Source: Mesorhizobium sp. L-8-3 (GTDB taxonomy: Bacteria > Pseudomonadota > Alphaproteobacteria > Rhizobiales > Rhizobiaceae). Taken from it: a DNA stretch of 64,000 nucleotides. Within the stretch, counting starts at the first letter, position 1; the number at the start of each line of letters is the position of its first letter. The stretch covers positions 2,230,501-2,294,500 of the forward strand of contig NZ_AP023262.1 of assembly GCF_016756615.1 (NCBI RefSeq). The letters are read 5' to 3'. The notes under the pieces are model-generated. The model was not told where the DNA came from. It did not search any database and worked only from the letters and a program-made list of their open reading frames with translations. Below are positions 18,687 to 26,162 of the stretch, one piece after another. Both the position numbers and the translations under genes were made by a program.

Positions 18687-19919
18687 ATGACCGATACCGT
18701 CCTCGACCGCTTCCTTCGCTATGTCGTGATCGACACTCAGTCCGATGCCGCGTCATCGACGCAGCCCTCGACGGAGAAACAGAAGAACCTCGGACGTCTG
18801 CTGGTGGACGAGCTTCTCGCGATGGGGCTCACGGATGCGCATCTGGACGAGCACGGCTACGTCTATGCCACCCTCGCCTCGAATGTGGACAAGCAGGTGC
18901 CCGTCATCTGCTTCTGCTCGCATATGGACACGGCCCCGGACTTCACCGGGAAAAACGTCAAGCCGCAGGTCGTGCGCGGCTACCCCGGCGGCGACATCAC
19001 CCTGCCGGGCGATCCGCTCCAGGTGATACGCGTCGCCGAGAATCCGGCGCTGCGCGATCAGATCGGCAACGACATCGTCACCACCGACGGCACGACGCTG
19101 CTCGGCGCCGACGACAAGGCGGGCATCGCCGAGATCATGACGGCGGCACAGTTCCTGATCGACAATCCCGACATCAGGCACGGCACGATCAAGATCCTGT
19201 TCACGCCCGACGAGGAGATCGGGCGCGGCGTCGACAAGGTGGATCTCGACAAGCTCGGCGCACAATTCGCCTACACGCTCGACGGCGAGACGGCGGGGCA
19301 TATCGAGGACGAGACCTTTTCGGCCGACGGGGTGGAGGTCACCATCCAGGGCGTGGCCATCCATCCGGGCTTCGCCAAGGGCAGAATGGAGAACGCGATC
19401 AAGATCGCCGGCGCGATCGTTGATCGGCTGCCCCGCGAGATCGCCCCGGAAACGACGTCGGACCGGGAAGGCTTCATTCATCCGATCGCGATCAGCGGAG
19501 CCATGGAGAAGGCGACGCTCGGCTTCATCGTCCGTGACTTCCGCGAGGAGGGGCTGAAGGTCAAGGAGGTCCTGCTCGAAGAGCTGATCAAGGATGTGAT
19601 GAAGGCCTATCCAGGCTCGAGTTACAGCTTCGAGGTCAAGGAGCAGTACCGCAACATGAAGGTCGTCCTCGACCGCCATCCCGAAATCGTCGAGAACGCG
19701 ATCGAAGCCATCCGTCGCGCCGGCATGACGCCCGTGCGCGGCAGCATAAGGGGCGGCACGGACGGCTCTCGGCTTTCCTTCATGGGGCTGCCATGTCCGA
19801 ACCTCTTCGCCGGCGGGCATGCCTTCCACTCCCCGCTCGAATGGGTGAGCCGCCAGGACATGGAGAAGGCCGTCGCAACGATCGTGGAACTGGCCAAGGT
19901 CTGGGAGGAGCGGATCTGA
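18687..19919 (+). CDS. pepT: Peptidase T (tripeptide aminopeptidase)
   Basis: A 410-residue cytosolic M20 metallopeptidase. Zinc-site blocks are present: SHMDTAPD, TLLGADDKAGIAEIM, FTPDEEIGRGVD, DGETAGHIEDETF and the C-terminal FAGGHAFHSPLEWV. The SYRIKEQYRNMK-type stretch (here SFEVKEQYRNMK) and RGGTDGSRLS are typical of PepT. It releases the N-terminal residue from tripeptides. It appears to be a single-gene unit. Confidence 0.95.
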   Translation: MTDTVLDRFLRYVVIDTQSDAASSTQPSTEKQKNLGRLLVDELLAMGLTDAHLDEHGYVYATLASNVDKQVPVICFCSHMDTAPDFTGKNVKPQVVRGYPGGDITLPGDPLQVIRVAENPALRDQIGNDIVTTDGTTLLGADDKAGIAEIMTAAQFLIDNPDIRHGTIKILFTPDEEIGRGVDKVDLDKLGAQFAYTLDGETAGHIEDETFSADGVEVTIQGVAIHPGFAKGRMENAIKIAGAIVDRLPREIAPETTSDREGFIHPIAISGAMEKATLGFIVRDFREEGLKVKEVLLEELIKDVMKAYPGSSYSFEVKEQYRNMKVVLDRHPEIVENAIEAIRRAGMTPVRGSIRGGTDGSRLSFMGLPCPNLFAGGHAFHSPLEWVSRQDMEKAVATIVELAKVWEERI

Positions 19920-20093
19920 ACCGCTCATGAGCGACCGGCGCGTCCCTCGATCAATTCTCACTGACCCCCCCGGCGTCGCCAATTGACGACGACGCCGGAA
20001 TCGACGATTTCTTGACCTGTCGTTTCACTGTCGGAGTTTTGCGACCTGAATGATTCTGCGACGCTGAAAAGTGCGAGGTCGAAAAACAGGCCC

Positions 20094-20123
20094 GTCCTGT
20101 AAACCCCCAGTATTTTACAGGAC
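20094..20123. repeat. Inverted repeat downstream of pepT
   Basis: GTCCTGTAAA and TTTACAGGAC form a perfect 10-base inverted repeat with a 10-base loop, about 175 bp after the pepT stop. It may help end the pepT transcript, but no U-run follows. The rest of the 344-bp gap up to the insertion sequence holds two RIME-like segments. Confidence 0.45.
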
Positions 20124-20149
20124 CGCGCCCTTTTGGGAGGCCTTGGCGC

Positions 20150-20180
20150 CGCCCCTCATCTGCCTGCCGGCCTCCCGGCA
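20150..20180. repeat. Solitary half of a RIME-like repeat
   Basis: The stretch begins GCCCCTCATCTGCCTGCCGG and contains the small palindrome TGCCGG-CCTC-CCGGCA. It looks like one arm of a RIME-like element without its partner, lying 30 bp before the complete but interrupted element. Confidence 0.5.
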
Positions 20181-20252
20181 AAGACTATAGGATGCACCCA
20201 CCGCGAAAGTACCCCTCATCCGACCTCGCCCTGTCGGGCGAGGCCACCTTCT

Positions 20253-20263
20253 CCCACAAGGGG
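20253..20263. repeat. Target-site duplication, left copy
   Basis: CCCACAAGGGG lies directly before the left inverted repeat of the insertion sequence and recurs directly after the right end. An 11-base duplication is in the range usual for IS4-family elements. Confidence 0.9.
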
Positions 20264-21770
20264 CTAGCGTGTGCACACAAGTGGTTCGTTGTGCTGTCAA
20301 GAGGGATTTGTGGTGATCGTGGCTTGAAGCCGTTGAATCGTTTGTGATTCTGTATCTGCCGTTGTTGATTCGGGAGACATCGACTGTGGCACTGTTGCGT
20401 CTTGGACACTTCAGCGACCTGCGCCTGCAAAAAAGGGGGACATGGTGCTGGAGCGCGTATGCACGCGGATCAGCACGAGCCTGCGTCAGTTGGCCGACAC
20501 ACGCGCCGAAAAGATCGCGTTCACGCGCTTCTTTGGCAATCCGCGCGTGAGCCCGCTGGAGATCCTGCGCACCGCGGCGGCCCGAGCCGGCGAAGCGGCG
20601 GCCGGGCGTCACGTGCTGATCATCGAGGATACCAGCGAGATCAACTATCAGGCCAAGGCCTTGCGCAAGCGCGGCCTTGGCCGGGTCGGCAACGGCACCG
20701 ATGTCGGCCTGTTCGTGCATCCGGCGCTGGCTGTGGATGCCGCCGACGGCAGCGTGCTGGGCCTTGCCGGTGCCACGATCTGGCGGCGCACCAAGCCCAA
20801 GCAGGCGAACTATCAGGCGCTGCCGATCGAGGACAAGGAAAGCCACAAATGGCTCGCCACCGCCCAGGCGGCGCGCCGGGCCTTGCCCGAGACGCCGCTT
20901 GCCACGGTGATCGCCGACCGCGAGGGCGACATCTACGAAGTGTTCGCCCGGCTGCCCGACGCGCGCACGCATGTGCTGATCCGCGCCACCAAGGATCGGG
21001 CGCTTGCCGAGCACGGCCGCCTGTTCGCCGAAATCGCCAAACAGCCCGAAGCCGGCCGTCTCGTCTTCGAACTGGAGGCCCGCCCCGGCCGGCCGGGACG
21101 CACCGTCACCCTCGCCGTCCGCTTTGGCCAGGCCAGCATACGCCAGCCCAAGACCGGCGCCGACCGGCGCGATCCGCGCTCGCTCAGCCTCAACATCGTG
21201 GAGGTGCGCGAGATCGATCCGCCATCGCCCAAGGAGGCGGTGATCTGGCGGCTGCTGACCACCCACAGCGTCACCACGCTGGCCGATGCCGCCCGCATCG
21301 TCGACCTCTACCGCCGGCGCTGGACCATCGAACAGCTGTTTCGAACCCTGAAGTCGCAGGCCATCGATGTTGAGGAAAGCCTGCTTGCCGACGGCGAGGC
21401 GCTCGAACGACTGGCTGCAACCACGCTGGTCGCCGCCACAAGGGTCATGCAACTCGTCCATGGCCGCGATGCGGCCGGCGCCGCCTTCGAGGCGGCGCGG
21501 CTGTTCGATCCGGCCGAGATCACCGTCCTCGAGGCGCTGATCCGCAGGCTCGAAGGCAGGACCGAAAAGCAGAAGAACCCGCACCCCCGACACAGCCTCG
21601 CCTGGGCCGCCTGGGGCATTGCCCGGCTCGGCGGATGGACCGGCTATGCCAGCGAACGGCCCCCGGGCCCCATTACATTCACCCGTGGCCTCCGACGCTT
21701 CCACGCCATCGCCGAGGGTTTTGCCTTGGCCAGCAGCCTTCAACCACAGATAGATGTGTGCGCACGCTAG
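20264..21770 (+). mobile_element. IS4-family insertion sequence, complete (1507 bp)
   Basis: The terminal inverted repeats are CTAGCGTGTGCACACA at the left and, read inward on the other strand, CTAGCGTGCGCACACA at the right: 15 of 16 bases match. An 11-base direct repeat flanks both ends. One intact transposase gene fills most of the element, and its stop codon is the last three bases of the right inverted repeat. The intact gene, matching ends and perfect duplication indicate a recent insertion, here into a RIME-like repeat. Confidence 0.93.
20442..21770 (+). CDS. IS4-family DDE transposase
   Basis: A 442-residue transposase related to the Tn5/IS50 branch of IS4. Visible blocks are HVLIIEDTSEINY with the first catalytic Asp, VIADREGDIYEVFA with the second, and YRRRWTIEQLFRTLKSQ, the Y-R-E-K signature with the catalytic Glu. 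The frame is open 105 bases further upstream without an ATG, so the ATG at 20442 after AAAAAAGGGGGAC is used. It cuts and joins DNA at the element's ends. Confidence 0.93.
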   Translation: MVLERVCTRISTSLRQLADTRAEKIAFTRFFGNPRVSPLEILRTAAARAGEAAAGRHVLIIEDTSEINYQAKALRKRGLGRVGNGTDVGLFVHPALAVDAADGSVLGLAGATIWRRTKPKQANYQALPIEDKESHKWLATAQAARRALPETPLATVIADREGDIYEVFARLPDARTHVLIRATKDRALAEHGRLFAEIAKQPEAGRLVFELEARPGRPGRTVTLAVRFGQASIRQPKTGADRRDPRSLSLNIVEVREIDPPSPKEAVIWRLLTTHSVTTLADAARIVDLYRRRWTIEQLFRTLKSQAIDVEESLLADGEALERLAATTLVAATRVMQLVHGRDAAGAAFEAARLFDPAEITVLEALIRRLEGRTEKQKNPHPRHSLAWAAWGIARLGGWTGYASERPPGPITFTRGLRRFHAIAEGFALASSLQPQIDVCAR

Positions 21771-21781
21771 CCCACAAGGGG
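21771..21781. repeat. Target-site duplication, right copy
   Basis: CCCACAAGGGG directly follows the right inverted repeat and is identical to the copy before the left end. Confidence 0.9.
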
Positions 21782-21965
21782 AGAAGGCCGGAGCCCCGTT
21801 TCGCCGGCTCGGCAAATCGTCGACCTATGCGATTGGCCGCGACGTCGCGGGAGCCTTCCCTTCTCCCCGTGTGGGAGAAGGTGGCCTCGCGAAGCGAGGT
21901 CGGATGAGGGGTATTTTCGCGACGTCTGCACACGATAGGGTGGCGTCGACGCTTAAGACGAAAAA

Positions 21966-22736
21966 CTACCTCAGCTCAATCCATGCAGGCGCATGGTCGC
22001 TGGCGCCTTCGAGCCCACGCACATCCATATCGACGCCGGCGTCCTTCAGCCGCCGCGCGACCTTGCGGCTGAGCAGGAGATGGTCGAGCCGCAGGCCGGC
22101 GTTCCGGGCCCAGCGGTTCCGCATATAGTCCCAGAAGGTGTAGACCGTCTCGTCGGGATGGACCTTGCGGATCGCATCGACCCAGCCCTGGTCGAGGAGA
22201 CGCTTGAACACGGCGCGGCTCTGCGGCTGCACCAGCGCGTTCTTTTCGTAGGACTTGGTGGGATAGATGTCGCGCGGTTCCGGCACGATGTTGAAGTCGC
22301 CTGCCAGAACCACTGGCAGGCCGGTCGCGAAGAGCTCGCCGGCGTGGGCGATCAGGCGTTCCGACCAGGCGAGCTTGTAATCGAACTTCGGGCCCGGCTG
22401 GGGATTGCCGTTCGGCGCATAAAGCGAGGCGATGACTATGCCGTTCACAGCGGCCTCGATATAGCGGGCCTGGCTGTCGGCGGGGTCGCCGGGCAGGGCG
22501 TCGCGGGTGAGCACGGGGTCGGCGTCACGGGCGAGGATCGCCACGCCGTTCCATGCCGACTGGCCCCGCCATACCGCTCCGTAACCCGCCTTTTCGATGG
22601 CCACGCGCGGGAACCGGGCGTCGGTGGCCTTGAGTTCCTGCAGGCAAGCGACGTCAGGCTTTGCGACCTCCAGCCAGTGCAGCAGGTTGTCCAGCCGACG
22701 GTTGACGTTGTTGATGTTGAAGGTCGCGATCCTCAT
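21966..22736 (-). CDS. xth: Exodeoxyribonuclease III
   Basis: A 256-residue enzyme of the ExoIII/APE family. It starts MRIATFNINNVNRRLDNLL; an upstream in-frame ATG lies inside the neighbouring hydrolase gene and is not favoured. Active-site blocks are CLQELKATD with the metal-binding Glu, SLYAPNGNP, LAGDFNIVPEPRD, RLDHLLLSRK and the final SDHAPAWIEL. It cleaves DNA at abasic sites and degrades 3' ends of duplex DNA. The gene lies 10 bp after the alpha/beta hydrolase gene on the same strand. Confidence 0.95.
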   Translation of the reverse strand: MRIATFNINNVNRRLDNLLHWLEVAKPDVACLQELKATDARFPRVAIEKAGYGAVWRGQSAWNGVAILARDADPVLTRDALPGDPADSQARYIEAAVNGIVIASLYAPNGNPQPGPKFDYKLAWSERLIAHAGELFATGLPVVLAGDFNIVPEPRDIYPTKSYEKNALVQPQSRAVFKRLLDQGWVDAIRKVHPDETVYTFWDYMRNRWARNAGLRLDHLLLSRKVARRLKDAGVDMDVRGLEGASDHAPAWIELR

Positions 22737-22746
22737 CGCTGCGGGA

Positions 22747-23385
22747 TCAGCGGGTGATCCGGGCAAACCAGCCTGTGACACCCTCGGCCAGCGTCTTCAG
22801 GTGATCGGCGGCTGAGAACCCTGATACGGCCTTGCGCAGCTTCAGATCGTGGTCGCCATCCTCGAGCCAGAGTATCTCGATGCTGTCGGAAAGTGTGTAG
22901 CCGGCGACCTCGTCGCGGGCGCCGAAATCGTCGCGGGTGCCCTGGCAGATCAAGGTCGGCGTGCGGAGATCCGCGAGGTGCTTTGTGCGCAACTGTTCCG
23001 GCTTGGCGGGCGGATGGAACGGATAGCCGAGGCACAGGAGCCCGGCGATCCGGCCTGCGGCATGCAACTCGTCGGCGACCATGCTGGCGACGCGGCCTCC
23101 CATGGACTTGCCGCCGATGATCAGCGGGCCCGCCGCGCTCAACTCGGCCACCGCCGCCTTGTATTCGGGAATGAGCGTCTCGGCACGCGGCGGGGGCTTG
23201 CGGGCGCCCTCGCGCCGCGCCGCCATGTAGCCGAATTCGAAGCGGGCGACGCGAAAACGCGCCGCAGCCAGCGCCCTGGCTGTTGCCGTCATCGAGGCCG
23301 AATCCATAGGCGCGCCGGCCCCGTGAGCGAGGAGAATGGTGGCGTGCGCGTCGTCCGGGCCGTCTGTGAGGAAGTTGTCGGTCAT
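22747..23385 (-). CDS. Alpha/beta-family hydrolase (KANL3/Tex30-like)
   Basis: A 212-residue protein with the order expected for this compact hydrolase family: ILLAHGAGAPMDS for the oxyanion loop, ARFEFGYMAARREG, LIIGGKSMGGRVAS with the nucleophile Ser, CLGYPFHPP, ICQGTRDDFG for the acid and WLEDGDHDLK with the His. No signal peptide. Substrate unknown. It precedes xth and is probably co-transcribed with it. Confidence 0.85.
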   Translation of the reverse strand: MTDNFLTDGPDDAHATILLAHGAGAPMDSASMTATARALAAARFRVARFEFGYMAARREGARKPPPRAETLIPEYKAAVAELSAAGPLIIGGKSMGGRVASMVADELHAAGRIAGLLCLGYPFHPPAKPEQLRTKHLADLRTPTLICQGTRDDFGARDEVAGYTLSDSIEILWLEDGDHDLKLRKAVSGFSAADHLKTLAEGVTGWFARITR

Positions 23386-23443
23386 GCCTGCTTGTCGGTA
23401 TGGGACCCGCTATTATGCATGTTTGCGACGCTTGGGGCAGCCA

Positions 23444-23479
23444 TTGTATTTGTACAAGTTTTCTGTATAATTCAGAAAA
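23444..23479 (+). promoter_or_regulatory. Sigma-70 promoter with overlapping palindromic operator
   Basis: A TTGTAT -35 box (23444-23449) and a perfect TATAAT -10 box (23466-23471) are 16 bases apart. The -10 lies inside an inverted repeat, TTTTCTG-N7-CAGAAAA (23459-23479). A further 8-base palindrome (TTGTACAA) lies within the spacer. The arrangement fits repression by the Phd-type antitoxin encoded 16 bases downstream. Confidence 0.72.
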
Positions 23480-23494
23480 TTCGTGCGAGGCCCA

Positions 23495-23761
23495 ATGAGA
23501 ACCAAGACCGTTTCGACCGCCGAGTTTATCCGGCACTTCGGCCGCTATCACGACGAGGCTCTGCGTGAGCCACTCACCCTGACGAAGCATGGTCGTGCGT
23601 CGGTGGTGGTTCTGTCAGCGGAGGCGTTTGAAAGCTTGACTGCTCGCGACGACCCTCGTCGTGCCTACGCGGCTGACGAGGTGCCGGATGAACTTGCCGA
23701 CATCCTGTTGACCGAGCTCGATCGTCAATCCGCGGAGTATGAGAGCGGGAAGCATGACTGA
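23495..23761 (+). CDS. Phd/YefM-family antitoxin
   Basis: An 88-residue protein. The N-terminal half (TVSTAEFIRHFGRYHDEAL, LTKHGRASVVVLSAEAFESL) is the Phd/YefM DNA-binding and dimerisation fold. The acidic C-terminal tail (DEVPDELADILLTELDRQ) would wrap and block the toxin. The ATG at 23495 is preceded by GAGG; a GTG four codons earlier is possible. It overlaps the next gene by 8 bp, as in coupled toxin-antitoxin pairs. Confidence 0.87.
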   Translation: MRTKTVSTAEFIRHFGRYHDEALREPLTLTKHGRASVVVLSAEAFESLTARDDPRRAYAADEVPDELADILLTELDRQSAEYESGKHD

Positions 23762-24176
23762 CCGCTTCCCGAGCGGATCGATCATCAGGTATCCCTATCT
23801 CTGGCGCTGGCAGAGGAACCAAGGACGGGAGAACGCTGAAAAGGACCGCCCGGTCTGTCTCGCCATCGCTTTGCGGGATCCGGCGCGTTCGATCACCCAT
23901 CTCGTGATCCTGCCAATCTCGGGCACCTCGCCCCTTCTCGGACAATTAGCGCTCGAAATACCGGCGCTGGAGCTCAGACGCGCAGGCCTATCGATGTTCA
24001 AACGCGGTTGGGTTACCGTCGATGAATTCAACTACGATATTGCCGAGCGGTCCTATTATTTCGAGCCAAACCAGAAACCGCGAGGCATGTTCGGGCCAAG
24101 CTTCATGGAGGAGATTCGCCGAGCCATTCGCCCTATTCTCGCTGCGGGTCGTGGGCGGGTCGACCGCACCCTTTGA
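23754..24176 (+). CDS. Putative toxin partner of the Phd antitoxin
   Basis: A 140-residue protein that starts inside the end of the antitoxin gene. It is not a Doc or RelE/YoeB-type protein by eye. The opening GSIIRYPYLWRWQR and the following KDRPVCLAIALRD, then HLVILPISGTSP, loosely recall the small barrel of PemK/MazF toxins (charged opening, RPV strand). The C-terminal part (FNYDIAERSYYFEPNQKPRG) is unfamiliar. Toxin function is inferred from coupling to the antitoxin. It converges on the end-joining operon 18 bp away. Confidence 0.6.
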   Translation: MTDRFPSGSIIRYPYLWRWQRNQGRENAEKDRPVCLAIALRDPARSITHLVILPISGTSPLLGQLALEIPALELRRAGLSMFKRGWVTVDEFNYDIAERSYYFEPNQKPRGMFGPSFMEEIRRAIRPILAAGRGRVDRTL

Positions 24177-24194
24177 TTCACGTCGACAGCGAAC

Positions 24195-25280
24195 TCAGCC
24201 GGCCGATTTCCGGGAAAGCTGGAGGTCGGCAAACTGGATGCCGCGGGCGGCCGTCCGCGCCCATTCGGAATCCCGGTCGAGCTCCAGATAGCGGGTCCAC
24301 CAGCGGCGCGCCTCGGCCAGCCTGCCGTCGTCATATTCGAGCTTGGCCAGATTGAAGACGGCATCGCCATAGGCTGGGTCGATGCCGATCGCCTTTTCGA
24401 AGTGCCGGCGTGCCGTATTGGTTTCGCCGCGATCGGCGTGAAGGCCTGCGAGATTGAACCAGGCCTCGACGAAGCCGGGGTCGAGCTTGATGGCCTGGGC
24501 GTAGGCATGGGCGGCCTCATCAGGCAGCCCCGCGGCGCGCAGGCAGTTGCCGCGGTTGAAGGCGGCGACGGAATCGCGTGGGTCGATCGCCAGGCATCGT
24601 TCGTACTGGGCAGCGGCCTCTGCGGAGAGGCCTTCCGCTTCCAGTGTCTCGGCCAGCGCGAAGAGTTCTTCGGCCTCAGCGTCGTCTGCCGTGTCGAGCG
24701 GCAGAAGCATCTGACCGTCGAGCTCGCTGAGGCGGTCACCGCTCAGGGCATAGATCGCCTCCCGGCCCTGCGCGTGGAGTGACAGGGCTGTGAGTGACGC
24801 GACCGGGCCGGAGCGGTGTACGGAGCGTGCGATTGCGGCCCATGTGGCACCACCAGCGATCAGCCCGGCATATTTTCGGGCTAGGATCAGGTCGCGGAAG
24901 GAGAAGGGCTCCGCATCGTGCTCGAAGGCGTCGAACAGAGCGAGCAGGTCGAATGCGCGGGGCGGCAGCCGCGACTGGTCGAGCAGCGACTGGCGCGTCA
25001 GCGCCGAGGGTTCAGGTGACGCCGTCAGCCCGAGCATGCGCAAAAAGCCGTTCTCGCTGAGCACAGCGCGGCCGGCGGCGAGTTCCGTCGTGAAGCGCGT
25101 TTCGATGTCTGCTTCGGACATCCGGCCGAGCAGCGTTCTGCCGAAGACGGCATGCGACGTACGTCGGGTCACGGCATGGCGCAACTGGCCGTTCTGCTTC
25201 TCGACCTCGCGTGCGGCCAACCTTCGGGGAAAGGCGGCGAGCGCGCCGACGATACCGAAGGTCTTGGCGGCGAGCGGCAT
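24195..25280 (-). CDS. BRCT-like / MerR-like / TPR protein coupled to Ku
   Basis: A 361-residue protein whose ATG shares a base with the Ku stop (TGATG). Residues 6-85 fit a BRCT domain of the DNA-ligase type: FGIVGALAAFPRRLAAREVEK, then NGQLRHAVTRRTSHAVFGR (split around KQNG), ending AVLSENGFLRMLGL. Residues about 105-175 (FSFRDLILARKYAGLIAGGA) resemble a MerR-type DNA-binding helix set. Residues 205-345 are three to four TPR repeats (AAFNRGNCLRAAGLPDEAAH, EAWFNLAGLHADRGE). Coupling to Ku suggests a scaffold in end joining. Domain calls are mine and unverified. Confidence 0.82.
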   Translation of the reverse strand: MPLAAKTFGIVGALAAFPRRLAAREVEKQNGQLRHAVTRRTSHAVFGRTLLGRMSEADIETRFTTELAAGRAVLSENGFLRMLGLTASPEPSALTRQSLLDQSRLPPRAFDLLALFDAFEHDAEPFSFRDLILARKYAGLIAGGATWAAIARSVHRSGPVASLTALSLHAQGREAIYALSGDRLSELDGQMLLPLDTADDAEAEELFALAETLEAEGLSAEAAAQYERCLAIDPRDSVAAFNRGNCLRAAGLPDEAAHAYAQAIKLDPGFVEAWFNLAGLHADRGETNTARRHFEKAIGIDPAYGDAVFNLAKLEYDDGRLAEARRWWTRYLELDRDSEWARTAARGIQFADLQLSRKSAG

Positions 25281-26140
25281 CAAGCTTTCTTCTTGGCGGG
25301 CCTGGCCTTGGTCGCAGGCTTGGCTGCGGGCTCGGCCGCCGCCTTGCTCTTGCTTTGCGCCGGCGGCTTGGCTTGCGACAGGCTGGCCTTGAGCGCGTCC
25401 ATGAGGTTGATGACGTTGCCGCGCTCGGGGGCGGCCGCGATGATCGGCTTGTGGCCCTTGAGCTTCTCGCGGATCATCGCCATCAGCGCGATCTCGTAGC
25501 GGTCCTCGTATTTCTTCGGGTCGAAGGTCGTCAGCTTCTGCTGGATCAGCGCCTCGGCGAGCTGCAGCATCTCCGGATCGGGATCGCCGACGGGGATATT
25601 GCCGAAATACTCGGCGGTGCCCCGCACCTCATTGGGGTTTCGGAGCGTCGAGACGAACATGCCCGTCTCCCGCGCGCCGATGGTGACGACACGTTCGCGG
25701 CTCGACAGGACCAGCCGTGCGATCGCCAGCTTGCCTGTCCTGCGCAGCGCCTCGCGAAGCACGACGAAAGTCTCCTCCGCCATGGCGCCGTCAGGCGCCA
25801 GATAATAGGGCGCGTCCTGATAGATGACATCGACGGAACCCTCCTCGACGAAGGCCTCGATGTTCATCGTGTGGTTGGATTCGATCCTGACGCTTTCGAG
25901 GTCGGATTCGTCGATGATGACATATTGCTTGTCTTCATATTCATAGCCCTTGACCAGGTCGGAACGTTCGACGAGGCCCAGCTCGGGATCGACCGGCTTC
26001 ATGTTGATGCGGTTGTGCGTCTTCTTGTGAAGCTGGTTGAAGGAGATGCGCTCGCTCGAGCTGGTGGCGGGGTATAGCCGCACCGGGCAGCTCACCAGAC
26101 TGAGCTTCAGATATCCTTTCCAGCTGGCTCTCGGTGCCAT
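25280..26140 (-). CDS. ku: Bacterial Ku, non-homologous end-joining
   Basis: A 286-residue protein with the bacterial Ku core: ASWKGYLKLSLVSCPVRLY at the N terminus, FNQLHKKTHNRI, GYEYEDKQYVIIDESDLE and YYLAPDG. The C-terminal 35 residues are a Lys/Ala/Pro tail (KATKARPAKKKA type), which in bacterial Ku aids DNA threading. It binds double-strand ends and recruits LigD, encoded 22 bp upstream. The start follows GGAGACATCC. Confidence 0.96.
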   Translation of the reverse strand: MAPRASWKGYLKLSLVSCPVRLYPATSSSERISFNQLHKKTHNRINMKPVDPELGLVERSDLVKGYEYEDKQYVIIDESDLESVRIESNHTMNIEAFVEEGSVDVIYQDAPYYLAPDGAMAEETFVVLREALRRTGKLAIARLVLSSRERVVTIGARETGMFVSTLRNPNEVRGTAEYFGNIPVGDPDPEMLQLAEALIQQKLTTFDPKKYEDRYEIALMAMIREKLKGHKPIIAAAPERGNVINLMDALKASLSQAKPPAQSKSKAAAEPAAKPATKARPAKKKA

Positions 26141-26162
26141 GGATGTCTCCTACGCGACGGCA

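Larger units (their letters stand above)
20210..21913. repeat. RIME-like repeat split by an insertion sequence
   Basis: The left arm (20210-20263) begins TACCCCTCATCCGACCTCGC and ends in CTTCTCCCACAAGGGG. The right arm (about 21857-21913) is its inverted copy, running from TTCTCCCCGTGTGGGAGAAG to GAGGTCGGATGAGGGGTA. Removing the insertion sequence and one copy of its 11-base duplication restores an element of about 186 bp with the same two-palindrome layout as the repeat at 6344. Confidence 0.8.

Noticed and set aside
20344..20550. Separate small gene at the start of the insertion sequence
   Set aside because: It overlaps the transposase start in another frame, lacks a ribosome site, and is not needed for an IS4-type element with a single full-length transposase.
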